Assembly: GCA_022702545.1 (NCBI GenBank)
Contig: JAHRBC010000003.1
Location: forward strand, 6,572,001 to 6,636,000
Direction: 5' to 3'
Length of the DNA: 64,000 bases
From: Phycomyces nitens
Lineage: Eukaryota > Mucoromycota > Mucoromycetes > Mucorales > Phycomycetaceae
Of the stretch, positions 21,628 to 33,116 are shown piece by piece. Position numbers and translations under genes: made by a program. How positions within the stretch are numbered: the stretch's first letter is position 1; each line of letters starts with the position of its first letter. The notes beneath the pieces were generated by a model that saw only the letters and a list, made by a program, of their open reading frames with translations, was not told the DNA's origin and searched no databases.

Positions 21628-24549
21628 TATAAATGTCCAATTCGGTGACAAGAAAATGAATACGGGTAGAAAGACAACTTTAATAAAGAACAAGTTAAAA
21701 GATTATTGAACTACTTTGGGTCATTTATACAGCTACGTCACTACTTCAAAGTTCATTACGATGAGAGATACAGTGAACACCGGTGGATTTTATCCACCAT
21801 GCCAGTTGTGTATGTGTACTGCAATCAAATCACTTTTCTCTCTCTTCTTAATCATTGGGTTTGTATCCAAGTGCAAGTCAGGAAGCCTGGCCTAAAGTTA
21901 ACATTTTCATGACAAGACAGTTACAGGTAAAGAAAGAAAGCAAAAAAAAAGGAAAGAAACAATAAATCACGCGAATTGCTTATTTCCAATCTGTTACGGA
22001 TTTAATTGATTTATTAAAAACAACCAATTGTGAAAGCAGTTGGATGGTAATGATAAAGTCCCTCTAAAACATACCTTGAAAAGTTTGTTGGTTATGTGTA
22101 TACAATAAATTGGAAAAAGAAAATTATAAGAGAGACCTATCGAATAACCAGAGATCTTAATTAACACTACAAGGTATTGTATTTCAAAGACATCAATCTC
22201 AACTGGGGAATGATTGGGATTTGTTATTTGAATCAATGTGATGTCTATTTATTTTTAGTCTTTTATTGATCACTACTTTTCATTCATACCGTGTAGACAC
22301 CAGTAAAGTTAACCGTCAACAATGTTATGAGCATGAACTACAAGATTTATTTCATAATTTGCGCGCAGTTGAAGTGTCCTATATATTTTCTCAAGTGTTA
22401 CTCCTCATAAAGCTATATGCAGTTCTATATGATACCTTGAGATCATACAATTGCGTGGAAAAATGCTCGGTCACTTCAACAACGGTACCAAAGGGATTAG
22501 CATCAATAAAGTTGACAACAGTTGCTTTATGTTATTTGGTAAAGATGTACTATAGACCTACTTTTTGCAACTCCTAAAAATATTATCAGGACACACATTA
22601 TACTGACTAACCCATATATGCGCTTTTCAAATGTAAATATCCAGCTGATCCACTGCATCTGACACACTTATTCACTCTTTGCTCTTTAGATCAAAAAACC
22701 TAGCTTTATCCTCACATTATAACGCACATAGTCCATAGGCTCAAGGCTGCCATTCTCACCAACAACCCTTCCATGTCCATCTTCAAATAAAAATATTTTA
22801 CTCGTTTTAAATTGTAAAATATTGACGAGGGAAAAAAAGACTACCATTCTTCAACTTATATATTTTTTTGCAGTGTCAAGATTTACGACATGGTTTCTAA
22901 ATAAAAAAAATATAAGGTTGATTTTGATTGGATAGTTATATCGATTTTGATTGGTTGCGATATTGTTTGTGGGAAGCACTGTACTAATTGTTTAAAGGGA
23001 ATCAGATTGTTTGTGTTAGGTTCCAGAGTCAATAGTTGTACTACCAAAAAAACAGGTCATTGTACCTATAGCTTTTATACTTGATCGATTTGAACTATAT
23101 ACCAAAAAATTATATTTGGGTATGTTTAGAGTGTACCACTGTAGTCCTCCAAGATTATAATTAAAGATCAATTGTTTAAATTTGAATTATTTTATGGAGT
23201 CATGGGGTACTAGTTAATCTTTGACCTAGGCACATCTTGGGTCCAAAGAAACAATAATGTTTTGTATTTATTTTGGCAAAAATACTGGCAGTCATTTCCA
23301 TGTCTTTGACAGCAAATACCATGCCAGAAAACATACGGCCTGTGAGCCATATTTTATATCTGTACTACTTTGGGCATTTTAACCAAGAATGCTATCTACA
23401 ATACAAATAAAGACTCGTAAATTCAAGATCAAAGTGTCTTTTTTTCAGAATGAAGGGCATGTCTATATGAAACTTGCAGGGGTCTGGCTCTGGAGAGACA
23501 ATATCAGTACCCTTGGCAGATATTGTACCATCTTGTGTACAGATCAAAGGACCTAAATGTTTCTGGTAACACATACTCCACAAATGGTGTGCGATTATTG
23601 TCTATAATCGGATGAGGGCCCGGGAGTATCTGGAAACTTTGTATTCTCATTGACTTGTGGCGTACCTGAATCGGAAACAAGAGACTAGACGACGATCTTT
23701 GAAGTATTAGGCCACTGGGAATAATCTTGGCAGAAATGACCAAGAGTCGAACGAGAAAAACAAGCATGTGAGACTATAGAGCCATTTAAGAATCCAGGAT
23801 CTTTATTGGGAACTTGTTACGCTTATTGAGGTGAGCACAAACGTGAATTAATATTGGTACAAGATGATGGGCCCACTTGAAGGAGATACCCAAATATCCT
23901 AGTCAACTGTGCATACAAGGTCCTGCTGAATATTTTTGTGTGGATTTGGACCTGGAACAAGGAAAAACAAAAACATATGGGCAGGGGTATTCATGATAAG
24001 CCCATCAGTAGTCGGTAATACTCCGTGTTTAAAATGACATCAATAGTAAAATCGTGTGTCTGTTAAACAAGTATAATATTCCAGCCAATACAAAGCCATA
24101 TTGACTGTAAATAATGACTATTGCTGGATAAAATACATGGATCTCTGTACCTGGAAAATTGCTCGATCCCACGTTCCTGAGCAATTTCGATCGCTTGTGA
24201 GCGAATTTTCTTGGCTTAGGGCATGAGCTTTATTGATAAGAAACAGCTCACAAGATAGGCGGTTTTTCAAGGCATCAATTTACACTTGATAAACAGTATT
24301 GAGACCCTAAAAATAGGTTAAACATAAAGTGCGACCGGTTGATTTTGTCATTAAGAATAATTGTCAGGTTTTCATATAAGAAATAAGCATAGGCGTACAA
24401 GAAGGGTATAAAGTGCTTGGAGCCAATGACATAGTAGTTAATCTCTTGTAAGCACTTCTTTATATACTACAAGTTGGGTAAGTAAACGTTACAAAGAGGT
24501 CTGGCTTGCCAATAAAGGATGATAAGAATGGGATATACAAAAGAAATTC

Positions 24550-25740
24550 ATGATTTTAATGGTCTTTTTTTTAATGGGAGCCAGGCGAGAGTCAAATTGC
24601 TGTAGCACTGATATATATGTAAGAAGCTGCTCTCTGTTGAAAGTGCAAGTTTGGTTTAAGGTCTCTATGTTGTCATTCAACACGAGCTTTATACTTTCGT
24701 AATCCCTGTATAGAGCACATTAGAATATACTTGCACCATATGTTTCAGCTTACTAAAGCCACTGGATTAGGTCATTTGTATTAGTTGTTAGACCATCAAA
24801 ACCAATTGCGAAAATTGCAATTGGCTTGCTGGTGGTAGACAAAAGTCTCAACAGGTCTATGGTGATTTTCGAACGTAGCCAATTACTTGGTATCCGTTCT
24901 TTTTTAAGTCTTTGATTTGAGCCTTGTATTCTCGGCCCACATTTAATAGCTTCTTGGCTATCGGTTCTGCATATACATAAACAAATATTTGAATATTTGC
25001 TCACACTCTGCGAGAGTATACATACCCCGGTATTTCTCCTTGAGCACCCAGAGCAAACGACGCCTTGTCGTTTCTTCATTCTTTTGGTACTTGTGCTGTT
25101 GTTCCACACTAACAAAGTCAAGTTTGGCTACTCCGTACCAAGTAGAAAACGATTTTACGGACTTTTCATCAAACAGATTTGTAATGAGGATTGTTTCTGA
25201 ATAAATTTCCCTCATTGATAGTATCTTGTTTTCAAAAAGTGTATTATCGGGTGGTGTACTAGGTAGATACACTTGATTCATATAGCCAATTACTTGGGCG
25301 TGAGTTTCTAGTAAAGTTATAGACACTAATAAACGGTGTGTGTGGCATGATTTGTCAAAACAATATTCATAAGCACTTACCAAGTATCACTTTATTCGCA
25401 GATGTGGTTGGTTCTGGGTGGGTATTTGCATATCGATGATAGCATGATGGGTTGCCATTGATCTTAATGCGTGTTTGCAGCATTGGCTTCCTTGGATCTT
25501 TGGCATAGCATATATCCAAGTCGCTGAGCAAATCAAGCTTCACTGTGAATCTCTGGGCAGCTTCATCATTAATTTCTTCGTTGTAGAAGATTCACAGAGC
25601 ATTTTTCCGGGAAATATTTGTCATGGAAGGCATCAATGAAGGTTGGTCCACGCTTTTTTTCTTTTGTAAAAGACAGTTTATTATCCCTAAACGTTCACGC
25701 TTCTTCGACCGGCGATACTGGGGGTATCTTATTGGCCTCA
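24550..25740 (-). pseudogene. Relic of repeated family, copy 2, with introns, frameshift and internal deletion
   Basis: From about 25690, TFRDNKLSFTKEKKRGPTFI continues to CSVNL. A one-base shift is then needed to reach EEINDEAAQRFTVKLDLLSD. From there the frame runs to ANKVIL with a clean donor at 25380. The next exon (25307-25026) carries THAQVIGYMNQVYLPS, TWYGVAKLDFVSVEQQ and TTRRRLLWVLKEKYR. A further intron (25025-24967) leads to EPIAKKLLNVGREYKAQIKD and NGYQVIGYVRKSP, then a stop at 24859-24857. Just beyond, in another frame, comes IDLLRLLSTTSKPIAIFAIG followed by FDGLTTNTNDLIQWL. This matches copy 1's DDLLMLL...FVIIDYAGLST block but lacks the segment between. A last block, DYESIKLVLNDNIETLNQTC, follows near 24.7 kb. 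The conserved introns show it arose from a spliced gene, not a processed copy. Confidence 0.45.
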
Positions 25741-27331
25741 AGGCTTATGAGAGAAAACTATGTAGAATAATGAGACTATGAAGTAGAAAGAGAGGGAATG
25801 CTGGGAGAATTGAATGGATAGATTATAAAGATAGTGGGATGTCTAGGGTATGCTAGTTTTGACCAACGCAAGTGTAAAGGAGGGAGTGTGGAGATTCAAT
25901 GACGACAGCAGTAACAAAAGGTACATTGTCAAATATGAGCCTAATATGCCCTCCAACCTACTTGGAGAATGTCACCAAAGATCTGTGAGGTTGGGAAAAG
26001 TGGGCCATCTGGTAGAAGCATAACAGTGAGGATGGCTAAACCTACACCATGTGGTCAAGAGGAAAATGAGTGGAGCCAATGGATGAGTACATTTTCCCAT
26101 ACCTTTCAGATTTTGGGGCTTGGTCCACGATATATAAAAAAAGGTTGATCACATGATAAACAGGTTGGCTCACGGTAAAAAGGTTGGTCAATAAACCAAG
26201 AAACCCTTTTTTTTTTCTTTGGACAAACCTCAAAGTGTGTTAATGGATATAATCAAGCATTGTATTTCAGAGACAAGGGACTCTTTGTATATCCTTCTTA
26301 AAGAATACACCATTTTTCTCTCTTTTCTTTCTTTGCTTGTTGTCAGTGTTGGGCAGATACAATATCCTTTAATACTTTGATAAGAAATAAATCTCAATAC
26401 AATGATTCAAATACAATTAATATTGACGTTTACATTATTTTTATTTAGCATATCATAAAACTATATAGAATACATCTTGAGCCATGTAAATGGTTATATT
26501 CGTATTATTTCCTATACATATATAATTTAAATATCATTTATATTTATATGCTATATTGTAATATATGCATCGTTATTTTAAGCTGCACACAAAGTAATAA
26601 AAGAAGAAGAACTTGGCTTGCATACAAGAAACCCTGTTCCACATGTACTATATTCTAAAAAAGGGCAAAGGATCAAGATTAAGATGGTGCACTCTTTAAT
26701 TAAAAAATATATATATAAAAGTATTACAGTGTTACTTGGGATTACAAACTGTACTCTGCGTATAATTCCAATTATTTTTTAAAAATAGACTCATCACATC
26801 CACTGTGGCCAGAATTCTTTTGGATGTCATGAAATGAAATCCACAGACTATCGTATTTTTTCCCTGGCCTTATTTTTGGCAGGATACTATTCAAGAGAAT
26901 TTTACTAGGGCTGTGGGAATGTTTTCTCTAAAGAACGCAAATACTAACTTTACTAGTGTAGAATAGCTCAAGGTAATTTTGCTATTACTTAATGTTTGTT
27001 GGCCATAACAAGATAGTTGCCAAGCCAATTGACATTAGAATGAACTCATATCTAATAATGTATCTATTGAAACAATAAAGTTTTAATAGTTACAAGTCGT
27101 ATGTTTACAGTGGTTCAGTTTATATATATTCATTCTATCCTATACACGAGTGTATCTGGCAATATAACACTGTGGGACTTGTACAAGGAAAGAAAAACAT
27201 CTAATCTTTATCTTTTATCGAACGATTTCCTTGTAACAGGTTCTTCTTTTGAACCTTGTTTCAAATATTTAATTTATTAAAATAAATAAATAAATGGATA
27301 TCAATATTGGTGTAATAGACGCCAGAAACTC

Positions 27332-27718
27332 CTAGGCAGCTTGATGACTTGAAGTCTTATCCAAATTGCTCATCAATTCTGTAATCTCCTTAAATATCTC
27401 TTCTCTCCACTTTTGAAGAGAGTCAATCATCGTTTGCTGGAGTGCATTATCTACTGTTGGATCCAATACGAGATTATTCAAAAGGATGGAACGATTGTCA
27501 TAGGCCTTGGCTTCAAATTTTATTCGTCGTTCTAGTGCGAACAATATCTCATATTTCTCGCGTAGTCTTCGGTCCAGATCAGCAGCAGGGCAGATGGAAA
27601 GCTTTGTCAAATCAGAGACTAGATCCTTTCTAAGATGATAGATTTATTAAAGAGATATATCTATATTACATTTCTATACAAAGACGATATGTTATAAAGG
27701 TATTTATTCTTACTCCAT
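27332..27718 (-). CDS. Small predicted coiled-coil protein, function unknown
   Basis: Model of 100 aa in two exons, 27718-27714 and 27629-27332. The first exon encodes only ATG plus two bases before GTAAGA, and splicing gives MEKDLVSDLTKLSIC. The rest is charged and helical, with heptad-like stretches DRRLREKYEILFALERRIKF and QQTMIDSLQKWREEIFKEIT. There are no membrane segments or signal peptide. The size and helix pattern would suit a subunit of a small coiled-coil complex (tethering, kinetochore or Mediator type), but no family can be named. Confidence 0.72.
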
Positions 27719-28296
27719 GCTAAAATAATACTATGTATATATATTTAAAGAAACTGGCAAGAAAAGAGGTTAAAGACCAAAAAAAAAAAGGCAAAACAAA
27801 ACAAGGATTTTATAGCCAACATTTAGCTATTTTTACAAACATCTTTATAAAGTCTAGTGTTTAGGGCCGGTATCTGTTTAAGGATAGTTCCATTTATTTG
27901 TATTAAGTATTAGTGGACTAGTAAACCAAAAACATTTATAATATACCAAGACCCCCTTTGATGTCTTGGAATATGCAAAAGAAAAGAAATTAACAAATAT
28001 ATCTGTAAATTGAAAATCGGAAATTCTGAGAAAATTACAGTGAGATTTCAGAGACAATCACAGTTTGATTTCAGTCAATCACAGTGAGATTTCAGAGTAT
28101 TTTGAGATTTACAAATATGGCAATCACAAGAATTATTACAGATTTATTAATCTACACATGACCGTGGGATACTATCCATAAAACGAGCCAATCAGCACCA
28201 TCTTTTATGACCAACTATGACTTGAAAGAAAAAAAAAACCAGCTACACCCTTCTTTCTGTGTTTTTTTTCTTCCTTGCAACAGATCATTCCAACTA
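27719..28296. promoter_or_regulatory. Divergent promoter region with a short degenerate tandem repeat
   Basis: The spacer separates the small coiled-coil gene and HMG-CoA lyase, which are divergently transcribed. At about 28036-28105 the unit CACAGT(G/T)(A/T)GATTTCAG-(AGAC)-AAT is repeated about three times. A TTTCTTCCTTGCAACAG acceptor-like stretch just before the lyase ATG raises the possibility of a 5'-UTR intron. Confidence 0.5.
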
Positions 28297-29595
28297 ATGC
28301 TTAGAGCTCTGCCCCGTATTTCTGCCTCAAAGTACATCCAGGCTGCTTTCAAGCCAAAAGTAACAAGATTCAGGACCAGTTTTGCATGGAAACTAATATT
28401 TTGCCAGTTTGCCCCTATTGCAGTACAGCAGAAACTACTGCATAACACCCACGACGACAACAAATATGTCAAGATTGTCGAAGTCGGCCCTCGCGACGGT
28501 CTGCAGAACGAAAAACAGCTTATTCCTGTCCAGACAAAGGTGAAGCTGATTGAGTTGTTGGCTCAGGCTGGTTTGCCGGTAGTTGAGACCACCAGCTTTG
28601 TGAACCCAAAATGGGTGCCTCAGGTAAGAATGACAAATTCAGGTGGACTTGGTGATAACAATATATATATAATATATAGATGGGGGACAACCATGATGTA
28701 TTTACGACGGTCGAGAAAAAGGCAAATGTCAGCTACCCAGTTCTCACACCAAATCTTCAAGGCCTAAAGGGTGCCATTAAGGCTGGAGCCAAAGAAGTAG
28801 CCGTGTTTGTGGCAGTTACAGAGTCATTCAATCGCAAAAACACAAACTGCTCTACAAAAGAATCTCTTGAGCGTGCTGGACAGGTCATCAAAGAAGCACT
28901 CGAGAATGGCCTACAGGTCAGAGGGTAAATGTCACTGTTACTGTTGCTTTAAAGACAAGATGAATTATAAATACCATTTAGATATCTTTCATGTGTCCTT
29001 GGGTGTCCCTACGAAGGGCCAGTTGAACCCGAACTCGTGGCCACAATGGCACAAAAGCTGTATGATGCTGGCTGTTACGAAATCAGTCTGGGTGACACCA
29101 TTGGTACCGGAACACCCGGTTCAATGAATAAACTTCTCACGCAGGTCTTAAAAGTTGTTCCTGCCAGCAAAGTAGCAGTGCATTGCCATGACACATATGG
29201 CCAGGCATTGGCAAACATCTCAAAGGCCCTGGATGTAAGTCTTGTGTGTGTGTTTTTTGAGTCCTGACTAATCAATGGCGATATAGCATGGAGTAAGAGT
29301 TGTCGACAGCTCTGTTTCTGGTCTTGGTAAGCACAGTAATCCCAATCTGTCTTGAAGTTTAACAAATCGCAATCTAGGTGGATGTCCCTATGCACCCGGA
29401 GCAAAGGGAAATGTGGCGACTGAGGATGTGGTGTACATGTTGAATGGAATGGGATTAGAGACAAATGTAGATCTGGATGCTTTGATTGATATTGGTCAAT
29501 GGATCTCTAATGAACTTGGACGAGACACAGGCTCAAGAGCAGGTGCCGCATTACTGGCCGCCAAAAGAGCCAAACTTCTTCGAGCCAAACTATAA
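28297..29595 (+). CDS. Hydroxymethylglutaryl-CoA lyase, mitochondrial
   Basis: Cleaves HMG-CoA to acetyl-CoA and acetoacetate, the last step of leucine breakdown, in mitochondria. Model of 360 aa in five exons: 28297-28623, 28680-28924, 28982-29234, 29287-29326 and 29378-29595. The first 55 residues or so ([15 protein letters not shown]...) are Arg/Ser/Lys-rich like a mitochondrial presequence. Family motifs are [53 protein letters not shown] and [14 protein letters not shown] (metal-binding His pair). The active-site cysteine loop [17 protein letters not shown] is split over the last intron. An in-frame ATG at 28207 would add 30 Lys-rich residues; I prefer 28297 because it starts the presequence. 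Confidence 0.96.
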
Positions 29596-29806
29596 CTCTA
29601 TCCAAATACGTATAAAAACAAATTAAATATCCATAGAAGACATGTTGTGTACATTTTTATATATTAAGATGATGATGATGATATTATTATTATTAATATT
29701 GGGGGAGGGAGGTTTTTTTTTCAATAGCGTATTAGGGTAATGTAATGTTTGCTGATTAAAATGTAAGTAATAAAGAATTAAGCTTGTAAGAGGTGTAGAA
29801 TTAGAG

Positions 29807-30958
29807 TTAATTGTAAGAAAGAACTGTGCTAAAGCAGTAGTCCCAGAACTTGGAGGTGATGCCATAGCCAGCCTCAAAGTCCTTGTAATGATGTGCGAGG
29901 TGGTACTTTTTCATGTCCCTAAGGTAAGCAGTAGCAATCTTGGCATGGTGCAAGTAATAGTGAGTAATATCGTACAGCACATATCCAAAGATTGCTCCTG
30001 CGACTATGGCATGGGCTATACCGATTGGGAACAGTGCGAATCCAAGAGAGACAAATGGGATTGCCAGAACGACAAAGAGGGCTGGTGGAACCACCAGTCG
30101 TAGCCTGTTTCCAAACAAGTTAATTATTGGTTGGTCTGGAAATAAAGTGGCACCATATTCTCACCTGTCCATTGGCAAATAATGATGGAAACCATGAAGG
30201 GAAAAGTGTAATAGGTATGCAATTTGATGTTCAGGAAGCAGGTCGTCAAGGTGGAACAGGAATCGGTGGAGAATATACTCCAGTAGTGTCCAGATAAAGA
30301 TACCCAGACCAAAGAATGAAAAGGTAAGCGCTGGTCTAAGATAGATCAATGACTGGCTGAGTTGATAAGCTACATAGGGGAACCAAATGGAAGGCACCAT
30401 GTACCAGGCTGTCTTTGTGAAAGGTTCAAGGAGTGGGTGCCCAAAAAATATGGCAGGATGTGGAAGGTAGCGAGGTTTGTGGACTTGCTCAAGGTAGAAT
30501 TCCTTTGTGTAGTTTGCTCTCATGATCTGTGGAATCAAGGCTTTGCGAAGATCCAGGAATTGGTTGGCCTTGATGTCGGTAGTGACATTGGTCTCTACTG
30601 GTTTAAAGTCGTCTTTGCCATAGGTCTCGAATTCCTCTTCTTTGCTCAATATCTCCACTCTTCTGCGGTGAAGACGGGCTCTCTCACCATCAAAATGCCG
30701 GAGTGGTTCTTCAGACACCTGGCCGATAAGATACTCTTCAAATATCTCATAAGCAGATTCAGAATGCTCATGCTCATCCTTGTCCTTCATTATCTCCGTA
30801 ACATCTCTGCCGCCGTACTTTAGAATAAGATCATCGCCGCCAGGATGATCCGCAATAAATGGAGACACATCGTAGACGTTATTGTTATAGATAACCCAAC
30901 AGTCCTTGGCCTTGGTATGTTTTTTGATTTCTGCAAGTGTGTATAGGTTGGTAGCCAT
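29807..30958 (-). CDS. Sphingolipid/fatty acid 2-hydroxylase (cytochrome b5 fusion, Scs7/FA2H)
   Basis: ER membrane di-iron enzyme that 2-hydroxylates the N-acyl chain of ceramides. Model of 363 aa in two exons, 30958-30165 and 30104-29807. The N-terminal cytochrome b5 domain (about 5-85) has CWVIYNNNVYDVSPFIADHPGG, of which HPGG supplies a heme ligand, and a second ligand region around EHSESAYEIFEEYLIGQ. Membrane segments follow (FSFFGLGIFIWTLLEYIL; a pair after the splice around LVVPPALFVVLAIPFVSLGF). The histidine clusters expected of the hydroxylase are present: HRFLFH, HGFHHYLP, HYYLHH and HLAHHY. ATG at 30958 lies in an ACCATGG context; upstream in-frame codons are non-ATG. It converges with HMG-CoA lyase across about 210 bp. 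Confidence 0.96.
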
Positions 30959-32135
30959 GGTGATGTGTGTAACCTTTACAACTTGGAGAAAAGAAGGTGC
31001 GCTTTTTGGCAATTCATCTTTTTGCTTTTAAGAGTCCAGGCAATCGGAAGCCGGCTCGCATTTTTCCTTTCTTGAATCTCCGTGCACGGCATCCATTGCC
31101 CTGCGAATCAGGTGATGGTTTCGACTGCCAATATTTGTATTCCAGTTCCGGAGGTTTACCATTATTATTTTTTAACAGGTATCCATGGAAACAGATAGGA
31201 TAAGGATAATATTGCAAGATTTGTAACTAGGCAATCACAGGACTCTTTGGTAAGCTTGATAAAAAATGCGCTACATATAATTGCCATGGATACACGAATT
31301 GGATCAATAAATAATTGAGTTTTTATCAGCATATGTCCGTCGCGTGTAACAAGACTCCAGACACTTGATATGTAAAGGCTAAACAAGAGCAGTAGCCAGC
31401 TGATCGCCTTTAATTATAGTGTTTGATCAAAGACCACCATTCTACAACGTTTTTTTCTTTTCTTGCAGACTATTGACAGATATGAAATTAAATCGGAAGC
31501 ATTAGACTTTGGACTCTTCTTTTTTTTTTAATTAAATTAAATGTAAAAGGCTAAAGGCCATTGAGTACCAAAAAATTAAAGCGTCTTGGATACACCAAAG
31601 ATCCTGTGAGAAATCACCAAAGCTTCTTAAATAAGGAATATCTTTTCTTCTTCTTCTTCAAAGGACATTCCAAGTATACCAATATTGGATAGAGTACTTT
31701 TATAATATTTTATGCCAAAAAACAAAAAAAAAGACTGTAATAAGATACCAATCCATTTTAACCTAAATAGAGCATATGTATTTCGAGGGCCCATATTTAA
31801 ACAATCGAGTATGCAAAGGGTAAATAGAGATATATTATACTATTAATCCTATCGAATTGCTTAATGTATCAATCAATATATATATATAGGCATCTTTTAA
31901 GAGGTATCAAGCAAGAAGAGTGTGTTTATTGGAATTGGAAACAAAAAAAACGGAACCACTGCAAAAGATGCTTGTGGTTCTCTTTTTTTAAAATGATTTT
32001 ATTTCAAGGAGATTATTATTATGATTTGATATTTTGATGATGTCTAGTGTATAGAGAGGATACTTTTTTTTGGGGGTTGTCTATTTTACAATTTTTTACA
32101 GGATATATATATATATATACAGATATTGAATTGGC
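30959..32135. other. Spacer without a recognisable gene
   Basis: About 1.2 kb containing the hydroxylase promoter and the 3' flank of the small Ser-rich gene. It is AT-rich with T-runs and a short (CTT)n at about 31648. No conserved frame was seen on either strand. Confidence 0.55.
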
Positions 32136-32489
32136 TTATGATGAGCGATAGACAGCTGGGCGAATGCAGACAGTGACCGAGGGGTGATCAAAGATAAGTG
32201 CATCAAAAGCCATAGATTTTTCAGATGCTTGAAAGTGCTCGTCATCAGAAAAGTCTGAGAGATAGGAGTCATTGGAAATCGTCGATGAAGATGAGATCAA
32301 AGAAGGTGGGACTGTGTTTTGTACTTTGTTGCAGCTAAAGGCTTTCTTGACTGAAGTGAGACCTTTGATGCATTGGCCCATGGATGATGTGAATGAAGAA
32401 AGGCCTTTGGTGCTTGTGTTGGAGGTCTTTTGGGACTGGCGACGCTGGCACTTTGAGAGGATACGCTTTTGGATAGAGAAGATTTGCAT
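32136..32489 (-). CDS. Small Ser-rich hypothetical protein
   Basis: Single open frame of 117 aa with an ATG start. The N-terminal half is basic (KRILSKCQRRQSQK). The middle is Ser/Thr-rich, with SLISSSSTISNDSYLSDFSD, and an acidic patch DFSDDEH follows. The C-terminus is FDHPSVTVCIRPAVYRSS. No domain or membrane segment is visible. Its composition suggests a phosphorylated, mostly disordered protein. It diverges from the ferric reductase gene. It may be lineage-specific or a chance frame. Confidence 0.5.
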   Translation of the reverse strand: MQIFSIQKRILSKCQRRQSQKTSNTSTKGLSSFTSSMGQCIKGLTSVKKAFSCNKVQNTVPPSLISSSSTISNDSYLSDFSDDEHFQASEKSMAFDALIFDHPSVTVCIRPAVYRSS

Positions 32490-33116
32490 TGTAGAGTGTG
32501 TATGTGTGTGAAGATGTGAAGATGTGTAATATTAAAGGAAAGTGCAAAAATGTCGAGTCTTTATATACTATCCAGAAATGCCCGTGCTTTTGGGTTGAAT
32601 CAAGGGTTTTATGCTTCTTCTTCACTTTATTGCCATTTTTAGGCCCCAAGACAAGGGGCCATCAAATCTGATGGTTGGCATCTATCGGAAAATACACCCA
32701 AAAATCCTGATCTCCAAAACCACAGCCAAAATCCATGATCATGATCCTTGATCCTTGATCTATAGTTTGCCTCCCTATCGAAAGACAAAGATAGTATGTC
32801 TCCTATACCAACAGGTTCACGTCACCTTGTTTGCTGTGGGTGGATACTGTAAAGATGCCATATTCTTGAACCATTTAGCCTATAGAATGTTATGTTGCCA
32901 ATAAAGAGTACTCTTGGCATCTCGATATACAATAAATCTCAATAAACGCATTAAATAGCCCCCCAAAAAATATGGCAATAGACACTGATAGCATCAAGAC
33001 ATATTGGCTACTTTTATCAATCAATTGCTTATAATTTCATTTTCCTTTGCAAAGTGCCAATGTGACTTGTCTTGAGCAAGTGGCCAGTTCAAGGCGTGCT
33101 TTATTGCTTGGATTTT
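32490..33116. promoter_or_regulatory. Divergent promoter region upstream of the ferric reductase
   Basis: About 630 bp between two outward-facing genes. It contains a short direct repeat ATGATCATGATCCTTGATCCTTGATC near 32735-32760. I saw no clear GATA-type iron-responsive cluster. An upstream in-frame TTG at 33072 is not considered a start. Confidence 0.45.

Larger units (their letters stand above)
19049..27331. other. 8.3-kb gene-poor island with decayed coding relics
   Basis: No intact gene is visible. The first kilobase contains the RasGEF promoter. The stretch is AT-rich with poly-A/T and short (AT)n. Protein-like relics lie at about 20.16-20.98 (+), 21.27-21.63 (+) and 24.55-25.74 kb (-), listed separately. 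Other open frames, such as 22266-22577 (+) and 23392-23767 (-), have no recognisable motif. Near 23.5 kb two overlapping minus-strand frames both read protein-like, which suggests another frameshifted relic. Positions 26240-27300 show nothing. Confidence 0.55.

Noticed and set aside
22266..22577. 103-codon frame in the gene-poor island
   Set aside because: ATG start and normal composition but no motif, splice partner or family resemblance; left unannotated.
23392..23767. Two overlapping minus-strand frames (87 and 63 codons)
   Set aside because: Each reads protein-like in part (PIIDNNRTPFVEYVLPETF), but no single model or known family supports a gene.
30362..30823. 153-codon plus-strand frame inside the fatty acid hydroxylase gene
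   Set aside because: Antisense to a conserved cytochrome b5/hydroxylase exon and without family resemblance.
33072..33116. Upstream extension of the ferric reductase frame
   Set aside because: It begins at TTG; the first ATG (33117) is followed directly by the family-like membrane region.
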